From the NCBI RefSeq assembly GCF_010820565.1, contig NZ_JAAIJQ010000010.1:1-64000 (forward strand): a stretch of DNA of 64,000 bases, written 5' to 3'. The translations under genes and the position numbers were made by a program. Below the pieces are notes generated by a model, which saw only the letters and a list, made by a program, of their open reading frames with translations, was not told the origin of the DNA and searched no databases. This DNA comes from Thiorhodococcus minor (lineage in GTDB: Bacteria > Pseudomonadota > Gammaproteobacteria > Chromatiales > Chromatiaceae). Positions 34,090 to 43,721 of this stretch are shown here, in pieces (position 1 is the first letter of the stretch; each line of letters begins with the position of its first letter).

Positions 34090-34580
34090 AACACTGGCTG
34101 CTACCCCATCCGATCCTGACGCCGACCCTGGCCATCATCTGGGTCCTCTTGGTCAACAGCCTCTCGCCCGGCGCGATCATCCTGGGTCTTCTGCTGGGCT
34201 GGGCCATCCCGCTCTTCACGCTGCGCTTCTGGCCGGATCAGGTGCGCTTGCGCAAACCCCTCACCCTGCTGCGCTTCATCCTCGTGGTGCTCTATGACAT
34301 CCTGGTCGCCAATCTGGCGGTCGCCTGGCTCATCCTGCGCGGCCCGAGGCACATCGAGCCGGCCTTCGTCGTGGTCCCGCTGAGCCTGACGACGGACATC
34401 GGCATCAGCTTCCTGGCCAACACCATCTCGCTCACGCCGGGCACGGTCTCGTCTTGGCTGAGTCCGGATCGGCGCAGCCTCGTCGTTCAGGGGATCAGCG
34501 TGCAGGATCCGGATGACTTGGTGAAAACCATCAAGCGCCGCTACGAGGCGCCCCTACTGGAGGTCTTCGAGCCATGTTGA
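34086..34580 (+). CDS. mrpE: Mrp antiporter subunit E
   Basis: This 164-residue MnhE-family membrane protein has two to three N-terminal helices and a cytosolic C-terminal domain. The family motifs EPAFVVVPLSLTTDIGISFLANTISLTPGTVS and VQGISVQDPDDLVKTIKRRYE are present. It is needed for assembly or stability of the complex. ATG at 34086 overlaps mrpD by 4 bp, and the 3' end overlaps mrpF by 7 bp. Confidence 0.92.
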   Translation: MKHWLLPHPILTPTLAIIWVLLVNSLSPGAIILGLLLGWAIPLFTLRFWPDQVRLRKPLTLLRFILVVLYDILVANLAVAWLILRGPRHIEPAFVVVPLSLTTDIGISFLANTISLTPGTVSSWLSPDRRSLVVQGISVQDPDDLVKTIKRRYEAPLLEVFEPC

Positions 34581-34843
34581 GCACGGCCTTGGCCATCGCC
34601 TTCGGTCTGGTCACCGCAGCCATGGCACTCACGCTCTGGCGTCTGCTGCGCGGACCTGATCAGCCGGACCGCATCCTCGCGTTGGACACCCTGTACGTGA
34701 ACTCGATCGCCTTGCTGGTGCTGCTCGGCATCCATCTGGGCTCCGAGCTCTATTTCGAGGCCGCCATCCTCATCGCCATGATGGGCTTCGTCGGCACGGT
34801 CGCGCTCTGCAAGTACCTGCTGCGCGGGGACATCATCGAATAG
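34574..34843 (+). CDS. mrpF: Mrp antiporter subunit F
   Basis: This 89-residue MnhF-family protein has three membrane helices and the conserved RLLRGPDQPDRILALDTLYVN segment. It lies between mrpE (7-bp overlap) and mrpG (8-bp gap), consistent with one polycistronic transcript. Confidence 0.92.
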   Translation: MLSTALAIAFGLVTAAMALTLWRLLRGPDQPDRILALDTLYVNSIALLVLLGIHLGSELYFEAAILIAMMGFVGTVALCKYLLRGDIIE

Positions 34844-34851
34844 GTCCAAGC

Positions 34852-35193
34852 ATGCTGGAAGCCGCGCTCTCCATTCTGATCGTCGTCGGAGCCATCTTCA
34901 CCCTGATCGGCTCGCTCGGTCTGGCCCGCATGCCGGATTTCTACAGCAGGCTGCACGGTCCGACCAAGGCGACGACGCTGGGCGTGGGCAGCCTGCTCAT
35001 CGCCTCCATGATCTATTTCAGCACCCAAGACGACGGGATCAGCTTCCACGAGATCCTAGTGACGCTCTTCCTCTTCATCACCGCGCCCGTGAGCGCGCAT
35101 CTGCTCTCGAAGGCGGCGCTGCATCTGCGGGTGAAATCCCTGGTGGCGCCGCCGCGCGAGGTCGAGGAAGCGGACGCGGGGGAATGCAAATAG
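34852..35193 (+). CDS. mrpG: Mrp antiporter subunit G
   Basis: This 113-residue MnhG/PhaG-family protein has three membrane helices with the motif GSLGLARMPDFYSRLHGPTKATTLGVG. It is the last gene of the antiporter operon. No clear terminator hairpin follows; a dispersed CGCAAAGG-type repeat lies 50 bp downstream at about 35241-35275. Confidence 0.92.
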   Translation: MLEAALSILIVVGAIFTLIGSLGLARMPDFYSRLHGPTKATTLGVGSLLIASMIYFSTQDDGISFHEILVTLFLFITAPVSAHLLSKAALHLRVKSLVAPPREVEEADAGECK

Positions 35194-35291
35194 CCCCTGG
35201 TCGTCAACTTCGCGGTGGTCGTCGAGCCGAGCAAGCCCTCGTGCTTCTTCGCGTCCTTTGGGCCTTTGCGGCTCCAATCCAAAACCTCGAA

Positions 35292-35750
35292 TCAATCCCG
35301 CCAGCGGCCAGCGGCGTCATCATCTGACGCGCGGGCCTCGACCCAGCGCTCGCCCTCTGCCGTGTGCTCCTTCTTCCAAAAGGGCGCGCCTGTCTTCAGA
35401 TAGTCGATCAGAAGCTCGCAGGCGCGGAAGGCCTCGCCGCGGTGCTGACTGACCACGCCGACGAAGACGATGGGGTCCTGCGGCTCCAAGGGGCCGACCC
35501 GGTGGATGATGGTGAGCCCTTCCAGGCTCCAGCGCGCAGCCGCCTCTTCCGCGATCTCGCGCAGCGCCTTCTCGGTCATCCCCGGATAGTGCTCCAAGGT
35601 CATGCGATGGACCTGCCTTCCATCGTTGAGATCGCGCATCAGCCCGACGAAGGCCACGAGGGCGCCGACGCGCGGATTTCCCTGATACAGAGCGGCTTGC
35701 TCGGCGGCGATATCGAAGGGCTCGGGCTGAACGCGGATACGCGGTGTCAC
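35292..35750 (-). CDS. moaE: Molybdopterin synthase catalytic subunit (MoaE)
   Basis: This 152-residue protein is the large subunit of molybdopterin synthase, which with thiocarboxylated MoaD converts precursor Z (cPMP) to molybdopterin. Family motifs are visible: GALVAFVGLMRD, LEHYPGMTEKAL, RVGPLEPQDPIVFVGVVSQHRGEAFRAC, and the catalytic-Lys region YLKTGAPFWKKEHTAEGERWVEA. A GTG start with GGAG 6 nt upstream is used. No moaD or other moa gene is adjacent, so the partner must be elsewhere. Confidence 0.93.
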   Translation of the reverse strand: MTPRIRVQPEPFDIAAEQAALYQGNPRVGALVAFVGLMRDLNDGRQVHRMTLEHYPGMTEKALREIAEEAAARWSLEGLTIIHRVGPLEPQDPIVFVGVVSQHRGEAFRACELLIDYLKTGAPFWKKEHTAEGERWVEARASDDDAAGRWRD

Positions 35751-35817
35751 GGCTGACTCCGAAACAAGGTCTAAGCTTTGGATGGAGACCCATCTGGGCC
35801 GTTGTGGAGAAGAGGCA

Positions 35818-37245
35818 ATGGCAGATTCATTCGCGTGGTGGCGGTCGGCCGCAATCTGGCTCGTCTACCTCCTGCTGGGCGTAGCGCCGGGATTCGCGAC
35901 GGCGGACGCACCCAATGATACCGGCAACCGCGACATCCTGGTGATGGATATCGAAGGTGCCATCGGCCCGGCGACCGCCAGCTATGTCCAGGCATCGGTC
36001 GGCCGAGCCGAGGAGCGGAATGCCCCGCTTCTCGTCATCCGCATGGACACCCCGGGTGGCCTGGACACCTCGATGCGCTCCATCGTCAAGGCGATCACCT
36101 CGGCCGAGGTGCCCATCGCCTGCTACGTGGCACCCACGGGTGCGCGCGCGGCGAGCGCCGGGACCTACATCCTCTACGCCTGTCCCTTTGCCGCCATGGC
36201 GCCAGGCACCAATCTTGGCGCGGCGACGCCTGTCCAGCTCGGCGGACTGCCGACGTCCACGCCATCGCCAAGCCGAGGGTCGGAGGATGAGGCGGCGTCC
36301 GAGGCGGCCGACGCTGAGCCTGGCTCGGAGCCGAGCGCCAAGAAGGCGGTTTCCGGCGACGCCAAGACGCGCAAGGTGGTCAACGACGCGGCGGCCTACA
36401 TCCGCAGTCTCGCGGCCCTGCATGGCCGCAACGCCGAGTGGGGGGAGCGTGCGGTCCGCGAGGGCGCGAGCCTATCCGCCGAGGAGGCGCTGCAGCGCGA
36501 TGTCATCGACACCGTCGCGCCGAGCCTAGAGGCCTTGCTCGACACCATCGACGGCCGCTCCTTGAGGCTGGGAGACGGGCGTACTCAAGTCCGCATCCTA
36601 GGCTCGGGTGTCGTGACCCTGCAGCCCGATTGGAAGACGCGCCTGCTCTCCGTGATCAGCAACCCCAACGTGGCCTACATCCTTCTGCTGGTCGGGATCT
36701 ATGGTCTGATCTATGAGTTCTCCAACCCAGGCGTGGTGCTGCCCGGAACGGCCGGCGCCCTGAGCCTGCTAATGGCGCTCTACGCCTTCCAGCTCCTGCC
36801 GATCAACTATGCCGGGCTGGCGCTGATCGGATTGGGCTTGGCGCTCATGGTGGCGGAGGTCTTCTCGCCGAGCTTCGGGGGACTGGGGCTCGGCGGCATC
36901 GCCACCTTCGTCTTTGGATCCCTGATCCTCATCGACACCCAGGCGCCGGGCTTCGGCATCTCGCTCGCGCTCATCGTCGGTCTGGCGCTGATGAGCGCCA
37001 TCCTGGTCTTCGTCGTCCTGGGCTTCGCGCTCAAGGCGCACCGGCGCCCCATCGTCACCGGCGGCGAGGAGCTCGTGGGTGCCACCGGTCGAGCCGTCTC
37101 CGGTTTTCCCGGCGCGGGCCGCGTGCATTTGCATGGCGAGGTGTGGAGCGCCCGCTCGGAAGGAGCGATTTCGCCCGGCACCCAGGTTTCTGTCATCGGC
37201 CGAGACGGCTTGACGCTGATCGTCGAGCCCGGCCCCAAGTCCTGA
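35818..37245 (+). CDS. NfeD1b-type membrane serine protease (ClpP class)
   Basis: This 475-residue protein has a signal or first membrane segment at about residues 6-26. A ClpP/SppA-like protease domain follows, with the catalytic Ser113 (ARAASAGTY) and probable Lys186 (KTRKVVNDA), and then about four to five membrane helices (about 270-400). The last part (about 415-475) is a NfeD OB-fold domain (VGATGRAVSGF...VIGRDGLTLIVE). A Ser/Glu/Ala-rich insert (about residues 144-180) separates the Ser and Lys regions. NfeD1b pairs with slipin, its substrate or partner, and the slipin gene follows 12 bp downstream. ATG at 35818 is chosen over 35782 for its purine-rich upstream sequence and signal-like start. 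Confidence 0.88.
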   Translation: MADSFAWWRSAAIWLVYLLLGVAPGFATADAPNDTGNRDILVMDIEGAIGPATASYVQASVGRAEERNAPLLVIRMDTPGGLDTSMRSIVKAITSAEVPIACYVAPTGARAASAGTYILYACPFAAMAPGTNLGAATPVQLGGLPTSTPSPSRGSEDEAASEAADAEPGSEPSAKKAVSGDAKTRKVVNDAAAYIRSLAALHGRNAEWGERAVREGASLSAEEALQRDVIDTVAPSLEALLDTIDGRSLRLGDGRTQVRILGSGVVTLQPDWKTRLLSVISNPNVAYILLLVGIYGLIYEFSNPGVVLPGTAGALSLLMALYAFQLLPINYAGLALIGLGLALMVAEVFSPSFGGLGLGGIATFVFGSLILIDTQAPGFGISLALIVGLALMSAILVFVVLGFALKAHRRPIVTGGEELVGATGRAVSGFPGAGRVHLHGEVWSARSEGAISPGTQVSVIGRDGLTLIVEPGPKS

Positions 37246-37257
37246 AGGAGACTGCTC

Positions 37258-38016
37258 ATGCCTATCGAGATCTATCTGTTTCCAGTGATTCTGCTAGGCG
37301 GACTCTTCGTCGCCTCGATTCGCATCCTGCGCGAATACGTCCGGGGCGTCATCTTCACCCTGGGCCGCTTCACCGGCGTCAAGGGACCCGGCTTCATCAT
37401 CGTCATTCCCGGCATTCAGAACATGGTGCGCGTGGACCTGCGCGTTCAGGTCATGGACGTGCCGAGCCAAGACGTCATCTCGCGTGACAATGTCTCGGTC
37501 AAGGTCAATGCGGTGGTCTATTTCCGCGTGATCGACCCCGAGCGCGCCATCATCCAGGTCGAGGACTATCGCATGGCGACCAGCCAGCTGGCGCAGACCA
37601 CGCTGCGCTCCGTGCTCGGTCAGCATGAGCTCGACGAGATGCTCGCCGAGCGCGAAAAGCTCAACAACGATGTGCGCCAGATCCTCGACAACCAGACGGA
37701 CGCCTGGGGCATCAAGGTCGCCAACGTCGAGATCAAGCATGTCGACCTCGACGAATCCATGATCCGCGCCATCGCGCGACAGGCCGAGGCGGAGCGCGCA
37801 CGGCGCGCCAAGGTCATTCACGCGGAGGGCGAGCAACAAGCGGCAGAGAAGCTGATGCTAGCGGCCCGCAAGCTCGCCGAGCAGCCGCAGGCGATGCAGC
37901 TGCGATTTCTTGAGACGCTGACCGAGGTGGCCGGAGACCGCGCCTCGACCATCGTCTTCCCACTGCCGATGGACCTCATCGAGCCCTTACTGGGTAAGAG
38001 GCGCGACGCGGAGTGA
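37258..38016 (+). CDS. Slipin family protein (stomatin/prohibitin homologue)
   Basis: This 252-residue SPFH protein has an N-terminal membrane anchor (about 5-25) and a stomatin domain with [37 protein letters not shown]. Further motifs are [22 protein letters not shown] and a coiled-coil tail rich in Ala, Glu and Arg (about 175-225). It forms membrane-associated oligomers, and its C-terminus can be cut by NfeD1b proteases in studied archaeal homologues. GGAG lies 7 nt before the ATG. It makes a two-gene operon with the nfeD gene upstream. Confidence 0.9.
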   Translation: MPIEIYLFPVILLGGLFVASIRILREYVRGVIFTLGRFTGVKGPGFIIVIPGIQNMVRVDLRVQVMDVPSQDVISRDNVSVKVNAVVYFRVIDPERAIIQVEDYRMATSQLAQTTLRSVLGQHELDEMLAEREKLNNDVRQILDNQTDAWGIKVANVEIKHVDLDESMIRAIARQAEAERARRAKVIHAEGEQQAAEKLMLAARKLAEQPQAMQLRFLETLTEVAGDRASTIVFPLPMDLIEPLLGKRRDAE

Positions 38017-38082
38017 GGCCTGGACCGAAGGCATTTTGCCGCGCTGCAAGCCGACGCGCCGACCGGACGCGCTTCGGAAGGC

Positions 38083-38111
38083 GCGAGCGAGGCAGCGATG
38101 CGCTGCTCGCC
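38083..38111. terminator. Hairpin between convergent slipin and nnrU genes
   Basis: A GCAGCG / CGCTGC stem with ATG loop is extended by GCGAG / CTCGC with a one-base bulge. No U run is seen. The position between convergent genes fits a bidirectional terminator. Confidence 0.35.
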
Positions 38112-38131
38112 GCTCGACGGAGTGGATCGGA

Positions 38132-38704
38132 TCAGCCAATGGGCGCAACGCCCATGAGCGCCTTGTGCAGCCAGAAGATGAAGAGCAGGTAGAGCACTAG
38201 GCCGCCGACAACGGCGATGGCGTCGTTGACGCGGTTTGGCGGTGCGCCCTGCACGGGCGGGCCAGCGCGGTGCTTAAGCGAGATCCGATCCGCGACCGCC
38301 CAGGCCAGGAAGGAGCCGAACAGCAGCACGTCGGCAAGGGTTCCATTCGCGAGTAGATGACCGAAGGCCCAGATCTTGACCGCCAGCAACATCGGGTGTT
38401 TGACGGCGGTCTGGATGCGACCGGGCAGATAGGTCGACAACAGAATCGGGAAGACCGGCAGCATCAATAGCAGATTGACGTGGCGCAGCCAGCTCGGGGG
38501 ATCGTAGAGGACGAGGGGTGCCTCGCGGGTGGCGGCATAGCCATTGACGAGGAGGACGAAGCCGATCAGTGACAACAGGCCGAAGACGCCCTGCCAGGCG
38601 GCGACGCCGAACCGGTCGATGACCTGGGTGCGGAGACCGGGCTTGAAGATCGAGATCGCGTGCGTCCCGAGGAAGAGGACGAGTCCGAGAATGAGTACTG
38701 CCAT
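38132..38704 (-). CDS. NnrU family membrane protein
   Basis: This 190-residue membrane protein has about five to six helices and NnrU-family features: LGTHAISIF at the start, QGVFGLLSLIGFVLLVNGYA, TAVKHPMLLAVKIWAFGHLLANG, and LHKALMGVAPIG at the end. NnrU was linked to nitrite/nitric oxide metabolism in alphaproteobacteria. A related fold is found in isoprenylcysteine-type methyltransferases and in carotenoid isomerase relatives, so the true role here is open. ATG at 38704 is selected because AGGAG lies 7 nt upstream. Confidence 0.85.
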   Translation of the reverse strand: MAVLILGLVLFLGTHAISIFKPGLRTQVIDRFGVAAWQGVFGLLSLIGFVLLVNGYAATREAPLVLYDPPSWLRHVNLLLMLPVFPILLSTYLPGRIQTAVKHPMLLAVKIWAFGHLLANGTLADVLLFGSFLAWAVADRISLKHRAGPPVQGAPPNRVNDAIAVVGGLVLYLLFIFWLHKALMGVAPIG

Positions 38705-38808
38705 CCGACGACTCCTTAAGTCTTGATTGTCTGGAAGCCCAGCCACGACTTGGCTCGCAAGCCTTCGCGGCGCCGCCCGCGAGAGACGCTAAGGCGTTCT
38801 TGCGGGTG

Positions 38809-39261
38809 TCAACGGCTCAGACGCTTGGCCAGGAAGGCGTCGAGCGCATTCCCGAAGGCTTGACGGTCGCGTGCGCCTAGGCTCGCGGGACCGCCGGTAT
38901 CGACACCACTGGCGCGCAGCGTCTCCATGAAATCCCGCATGTTGAGCCGCTCGCGGACATTTTCCTTGGTATAGCTCTCGCCGCGCGGATTCAAGGCGTG
39001 ACCGCCCTTGGCGACGACTTCCGCGGCCAGCGGGATGTCGGCGGTGATGACCAGATCCCCCGTTTGGAGACGCTTGACGATCTCGTTGTCAGCGACATCG
39101 AATCCGGCCGACACGCGGATGGCGCGGATGTAGCGCGATGGCGGATGCATCATCGGCTGGTTTGCGACCAGGGTGAGCGACACCTTGTGGCGCTCCGCGG
39201 CGCGGAAGAGGATGTCTTTGATTACCCGCGGGCAGGCGTCGGCATCGACCCAGATGTGCAT
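38809..39261 (-). CDS. UPF0178 (YaiI/YqxD) family protein
   Basis: This 150-residue protein matches the UPF0178 family throughout: [18 protein letters not shown] at the N-terminus, [41 protein letters not shown] in the middle, and [18 protein letters not shown] near the end. The acidic residues are those of a PIN-like nuclease fold. Function is not established. A strong Shine-Dalgarno (AGGAGG) precedes the ATG. It overlaps the end of the DUF2288 gene upstream by 40 bp. Confidence 0.9.
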   Translation of the reverse strand: MHIWVDADACPRVIKDILFRAAERHKVSLTLVANQPMMHPPSRYIRAIRVSAGFDVADNEIVKRLQTGDLVITADIPLAAEVVAKGGHALNPRGESYTKENVRERLNMRDFMETLRASGVDTGGPASLGARDRQAFGNALDAFLAKRLSR

Positions 39262-39557
39262 TGGGCCTCCTGAGCTAAGATCCAGGGCTTAACGACGACC
39301 GCCCAGAGACAGGCGTCTTGTGCGAGCCATTCACGCGCCTGCTGGTCGGTGACGGCCGCGATTCGGCCGGCCGAGCGCTCGGCCCCGATCTTTTCCGCAT
39401 CGTCCTTGGCCATGGCCAAGGCGACGTCGACGAGGTCGAGACCTGGACGCACGCAAAGCACGAGACCTTGGGCGAAGAAGCGCTGAAGCTCGGTCCAGCG
39501 GATCTTCGCGGTCTCCTGGTTGAGCTTGGCACGCTCGAGCGCGTCGGCACCTTCCAT
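39222..39557 (-). CDS. DUF2288 family protein
   Basis: This roughly 111-residue protein is of the DUF2288 family, found in gammaproteobacteria and cyanobacteria. Family features are [39 protein letters not shown] and [25 protein letters not shown]. Function unknown. ATG at 39557 fits the usual family start; ATG at 39584 would overlap glgB by 14 bp and is also possible. It lies just after glgB on the same strand and overlaps the UPF0178 gene, so glgB, DUF2288 and UPF0178 may be one transcript. Confidence 0.8.
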   Translation of the reverse strand: MEGADALERAKLNQETAKIRWTELQRFFAQGLVLCVRPGLDLVDVALAMAKDDAEKIGAERSAGRIAAVTDQQAREWLAQDACLWAVVVKPWILAQEAQCTSGSMPTPARG

Positions 39558-39570
39558 CGCTTCAGAGCCT

Positions 39571-41844
39571 TCAATGAGATCCATTCGGCGTTTCCACTTC
39601 GAGCGCCGACTCGCTCGGCTCTTCGGCCTCCGCCTCCAACAGCTCGCCCTGGTCAGGCTCGTGCACCAGAATCAGCCCTGCGAGGGGTGGCAGCGCAACC
39701 ATCAGGGAGTGCGGTCGCCCCATCCAGCTCACGGGCTCCGACTCGATGCCCCCTTGATTGCCGACATTGCTGCCGCCGTAGAGCTCGGCGTCGGAATTGA
39801 CCGCCTCGCGATAGAAGCCCGGCGCCGGCACGCCGATGCGGTAGTTTCCGCGAGGCACTGGTGTGAAGTTGAAGACGGCGGCGACGATCTCCTTGCCGGA
39901 CTTCGACTTGCGAACATAGCTCAGAACGGACTGCGAGCTGTCGTGACAGTCGATCCACTCGAAGCCGGAGGGCTCGAAATCCACCTCGTGAAGCGCGGGC
40001 AAGGTCTTGTAAAGCCGGTTGAGGTCCGAGACCAGCTGCTGCAGACCCTGATGCTGAGGCCGCTCGAGGAGCTCCCAGTCGAGAGAGGCCGCGAAGTTCC
40101 ACTCGCGTCCCTGGCCGAACTCGCAGCCCTGGAACAACAGCTTCTTGCCCGGATAGCTGAACATGAAGGTGTAGAGCAGCCGCAGACTGGCGAACTTCTG
40201 CCAGGCGTCGCCCGGCATCTTGTCCAGCATCGACTTCTTCCCGTGCACCACCTCGTCGTGCGAGAAGGGCAGCACGAAGTTCTCCGTGAAGGCGTAGAGC
40301 AGCCCGAAGGTCAGCAGGTCATGGTGGAAGTGGCGGTAGATGGGGTCCTTCTGCATGTACGACAGGGTGTCGTGCATCCAGCCCATGTTCCACTTCATGC
40401 TGAAGCCGAGGCCACCGAGGTAGGTCGGCCGCGACACCGCCGGCCAGGAGGTGGATTCCTCCGCAACCATGAGGGTGCCGGGATGCTGCTCATGGGTGAC
40501 CATGTTCAGCTCGCGGATGAAATCGACGGCTTCGAGATTCTCATTGCCCCCGTACTTGTTCGGGATCCACTCCCCGGCGTTGCGCGAATAGTCGAGGTAC
40601 AGCATGGAGGCGACCGCATCGACGCGCAGGCCGTCGATGTGGAGCTCTTCGAGCCAATAGAGGGCGCTCGAGAGCAGGAAGTTCTTCACCTCGTTGCGGC
40701 CGAAGTTGAAGATGAGCGTGCCCCAGTCCTTGTGCTCTCCCATGCGCGGGTCGGCGTGCTCGTAAAGCGCCGTGCCGTCGAAGCGCGCGAGGGCATAGGC
40801 GTCTTTTGGGAAATGGGCCGGCACCCAGTCCAGCAGCACACCGATTCCCTGGCGGTGCATGTAGTCGACGAAGAAGCGGAAGTCGTCAGGAGTGCCGAAG
40901 CGCGCCGTCGGGGCGAAGTAGCCCGTGCACTGGTAGCCCCAAGAGGCGTCGAGCGGGTGCTCGGTGACGGGCAGCAGCTCGATGTGGGTGAACCCGAGGT
41001 CCTGCGCGTAGCTGGCGATCTCCTTGGCAAGGATGCGGTAGTTGAGGAAGTTGCCGTCCTCGTCACGCCGCCAGGAGCCGAGATGAACCTCGTACACCGA
41101 CATGGGCCGATGCTGCCAGCTCACATCCTTGCGCGCCTCCATCCAGTCCTCGTCCGACCAGCGGAAGGCGCTGGACGCGGCCAGGATGCCGGCTGTTTGC
41201 GGGCGCTCCTGGAACGCCTGGGCGTAGGGGTCGATCTTGATATGGATGTGCGTCGCGCGGTCGCGAATTTCGTACTTGTAGTAGCCGCCGGGCTGCAGGC
41301 CTGGGATGAAGAGCTCCCAAACACCGGAACCGCCGCGCACCCGCATCGGGTGCATGCGTCCGTCCCAGGCGTTGAAGTCGCCAACCACGCTGACGCGCTC
41401 CGCATTGGGCGCCCAGACGGCGAACTGGATCCCCGAGATGCCGTCGATCTCGCGATAGTGCGAGCCCAGGACGCGGTAGGCATGCCAGTGGCGACCCTCT
41501 CCGAAGAGGTGAAGGTCGAAGTCCGATAGGAGCGGCGGCAGGCAGTAGGGATCATGCGCCCTGTGCGTCGTACCGGCCCCGTCCGTCCACTCGATCTGGT
41601 AACGCTCGGGAACCTTGCCCGGATCTGCCTCACCAACAAAGAGATCCGTGCCCTCGACGCGCTCCAGCGGCAGGTCCGCCTCGACGACGCGCGCCGTCTC
41701 GGCCAACGGCAGGAAGATGCGAACCACGGCCTTGCCGCCTTCCTCATGCCGACCCAGCACAGAGAAGGGGTCATGGTGACGCGCCTCGACGATGCGTAGA
41801 AGGGTGTCTGGGAGCTTGGGTGCCGAGCCAGTTGTGGTTGCCAT
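39571..41844 (-). CDS. glgB: 1,4-alpha-glucan branching enzyme
   Basis: This 757-residue GH13 enzyme makes alpha-1,6 branches in glycogen. An N-terminal CBM48 part ([13 protein letters not shown]..., [28 protein letters not shown]) precedes the catalytic barrel. The barrel carries [10 protein letters not shown], nucleophile region [14 protein letters not shown], acid/base region [12 protein letters not shown] and [13 protein letters not shown]. The length matches E. coli GlgB (728). It is transcribed away from glgC, with 339 bp between the starts, so the two glycogen genes probably share a control region. No glgA or glgX is in the window. Confidence 0.96.
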   Translation of the reverse strand: MATTTGSAPKLPDTLLRIVEARHHDPFSVLGRHEEGGKAVVRIFLPLAETARVVEADLPLERVEGTDLFVGEADPGKVPERYQIEWTDGAGTTHRAHDPYCLPPLLSDFDLHLFGEGRHWHAYRVLGSHYREIDGISGIQFAVWAPNAERVSVVGDFNAWDGRMHPMRVRGGSGVWELFIPGLQPGGYYKYEIRDRATHIHIKIDPYAQAFQERPQTAGILAASSAFRWSDEDWMEARKDVSWQHRPMSVYEVHLGSWRRDEDGNFLNYRILAKEIASYAQDLGFTHIELLPVTEHPLDASWGYQCTGYFAPTARFGTPDDFRFFVDYMHRQGIGVLLDWVPAHFPKDAYALARFDGTALYEHADPRMGEHKDWGTLIFNFGRNEVKNFLLSSALYWLEELHIDGLRVDAVASMLYLDYSRNAGEWIPNKYGGNENLEAVDFIRELNMVTHEQHPGTLMVAEESTSWPAVSRPTYLGGLGFSMKWNMGWMHDTLSYMQKDPIYRHFHHDLLTFGLLYAFTENFVLPFSHDEVVHGKKSMLDKMPGDAWQKFASLRLLYTFMFSYPGKKLLFQGCEFGQGREWNFAASLDWELLERPQHQGLQQLVSDLNRLYKTLPALHEVDFEPSGFEWIDCHDSSQSVLSYVRKSKSGKEIVAAVFNFTPVPRGNYRIGVPAPGFYREAVNSDAELYGGSNVGNQGGIESEPVSWMGRPHSLMVALPPLAGLILVHEPDQGELLEAEAEEPSESALEVETPNGSH

Positions 41845-42183
41845 CTCTAAAGTGTCTACCTCGTGCTAGCGGCGGGTCCGGCACGCCGGACGCGGCGACT
41901 CTCGTCTAGTGTGGATTCGGGTGAGCATGGATAGCGCGAGGCCGTGGTGCTGATGGCACCGTCGCGCTGAGCGAGGAAGGCGGGCCCAAGCAGGGCGTCT
42001 CCTCGACGTCCAGTCGTCTCGTCTGGAATTATTTGCGCCCACGACTACATTGCTGTCGAAAGCGCGGAATTCGACCCCATATCTCCGCGCCCGGCCCCCA
42101 TCCGAGGGGGTTGGAATGCTGCTTGATGGTACCATAAGGGCGATCTGATACACCCCGCAGCGTCGTCTCTGACAGGAGGATTT
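41845..42183. promoter_or_regulatory. Shared control region between divergent glgB and glgC
   Basis: This 339-bp gap separates the two glycogen genes. It contains a perfect palindrome at 41876-41891 (GTCCGGC-AC-GCCGGAC) close to the glgB start and a strong ribosome-binding site (AGGAGG) before glgC. No convincing -35/-10 pair stands out. No small gene is supported; the minus-strand reading frame through glgC is a shadow. Confidence 0.4.
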
Positions 42184-43455
42184 ATGCCCCAATCCAACCC
42201 CAGGTTCATCAGCCGCCTGACGCGCAACACCCTGGCGCTGATCCTTGCCGGGGGACGGGGATCGCGGCTGAAGCACTTGACCGCATGGCGCTCCAAGCCA
42301 GCCGTTCAGTTCGGGGGAAAATTTCGCATCATCGACTTCCCCTTGTCGAACTGTATCAACTCCGGAATCCGTCGCATCGGTGTGCTGACGCAGTACAAGG
42401 CCCATTCGCTGATCCTGCACATCCAGAAGGGCTGGGGATTCTTGCGCGGAGAGTTCGGTGAGTTCGTCGAGCTTTGGCCGGCGCAGCAGCGGGTCGCGGA
42501 AACGGCTTGGTACGCAGGCACCGCGGATGCCGTCTTCCAGAATCTCGACATCATCCGTGACCACGACCCGGAATACATCCTGGTGCTCGCCGGCGACCAC
42601 ATTTACAAGATGGATTACGGCGCCATGATCGCCTATCACGTCGAGAGCGGCGCCGACATGACCGTGGGCTGCCTGGAGGTCGACACGGAGCGCGCGCGCG
42701 AGTTCGGCGTCATGTCCGTCGACGAAGATCAGCGTGTAACCAGTTTCGCGGAGAAGCCCGCCGATCCGGAGCCGATTCCGGGCACCAAGGACCGCTGCCT
42801 CGCCTCCATGGGCATCTACGTCTTCAATCGCGGCTTCCTGTTCGAACAGCTTTTCAAAGACGCCGATATGCCTGGCTCCAGCCACGACTTCGGCAAGGAT
42901 GTGATTCCCAATGTGATCCGCATGTACCGGGTCATGGCCCATACCTTCAAGGACCCGCGCAGCGGCGAGCAGGCCTACTGGCGCGATGTCGGCACCCTGG
43001 ACGCCTTCTGGGAGGCCAACCTGGAGCTTATCGGCGTGACGCCGCCGCTGAACCTGTACGACAAGAACTGGCCGATCTGGACCTACCAGGAGCAGCTGCC
43101 CCCCGCCAAGTTCGTGTTCGACGACGACGACAGGCGCGGCATGGCGGTGGATTCCATGGTCTCCGGCGGCTGCGTCATCTCCGGAGCGACCGTGCGCCAT
43201 TCGCTGCTGTTCTCCAACGTGCGGGTGAACTCCTACGCCAGCGTCGAGGACTCCGTGATCCTGCCGGACGTCGATATCGGGCGGAACTGTGTGATTCGCA
43301 ACGCAGTCATAGACCGCTTCTGCCAGCTCGACGAAGGCACGCAGATCGGCGTGGATCCAGAGGCCGATCGCCGTGCCGGGCTCTACGTGAGCGAGGGGGG
43401 CATCACGCTCGTCACCCCCGAGATGCTCGGCCAGGACGCCAACCACGTTCGCTGA
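42184..43455 (+). CDS. glgC: Glucose-1-phosphate adenylyltransferase (ADP-glucose pyrophosphorylase)
   Basis: This 423-residue enzyme makes ADP-glucose, the committed glycogen precursor. The N-terminal nucleotidyltransferase domain shows [27 protein letters not shown] and [14 protein letters not shown]. The Glc1P-binding region [13 protein letters not shown] and the C-terminal left-handed beta-helix ([37 protein letters not shown]) follow. The length matches the bacterial allosteric type (E. coli 431). AGGAGG lies 5 nt before the ATG. thiS follows 11 bp after the stop codon, so read-through into thiSG is possible. Confidence 0.96.
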   Translation: MPQSNPRFISRLTRNTLALILAGGRGSRLKHLTAWRSKPAVQFGGKFRIIDFPLSNCINSGIRRIGVLTQYKAHSLILHIQKGWGFLRGEFGEFVELWPAQQRVAETAWYAGTADAVFQNLDIIRDHDPEYILVLAGDHIYKMDYGAMIAYHVESGADMTVGCLEVDTERAREFGVMSVDEDQRVTSFAEKPADPEPIPGTKDRCLASMGIYVFNRGFLFEQLFKDADMPGSSHDFGKDVIPNVIRMYRVMAHTFKDPRSGEQAYWRDVGTLDAFWEANLELIGVTPPLNLYDKNWPIWTYQEQLPPAKFVFDDDDRRGMAVDSMVSGGCVISGATVRHSLLFSNVRVNSYASVEDSVILPDVDIGRNCVIRNAVIDRFCQLDEGTQIGVDPEADRRAGLYVSEGGITLVTPEMLGQDANHVR

Positions 43456-43466
43456 GGACGCATCTG

Positions 43467-43667
43467 ATGCAAATCACTCTGAATGGAGAGCCGCGCGAGG
43501 TCGCCGAGGGGACGCGCATGGCCGAGCTGGTCGAGACGCTCTCGCTCACCGGCCAGCGTTTTGCGGTCGAGGTCAATGCCGAGCTCGTCCCCCGCAGCCG
43601 ATTCGCCGAGCACCAACTGAGCCCGAATGACAAGGTCGAGATCATTCAAGCCGTCGGCGGCGGCTGA
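43467..43667 (+). CDS. thiS: Sulfur carrier protein ThiS
   Basis: This 66-residue ubiquitin-like protein is the sulfur carrier of thiamine thiazole synthesis. The C-terminus ends in the required Gly-Gly (AVGGG), which is activated and thiocarboxylated. The start MQITLNGEPREVAEGT is typical. It lies 11 bp after glgC and 54 bp before thiG, its partner. No TPP riboswitch is seen upstream in the short gap. Confidence 0.92.
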   Translation: MQITLNGEPREVAEGTRMAELVETLSLTGQRFAVEVNAELVPRSRFAEHQLSPNDKVEIIQAVGGG

Positions 43668-43721
43668 ATGCTCAGGCTCACGCATCCGCATTTCACACAC
43701 TAGCAGCTGCCACAGAGATTC

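Noticed and set aside
39520-41529. 669-codon plus-strand open frame opposite glgB
   Set aside because: It is an antisense shadow; glgB on the minus strand has all GH13 motifs.
41866-43446. 526-codon minus-strand open frame covering glgC and the glgB-glgC gap
   Set aside because: It is a shadow of glgC, and the part in the gap has no ribosome-binding site or recognisable sequence.
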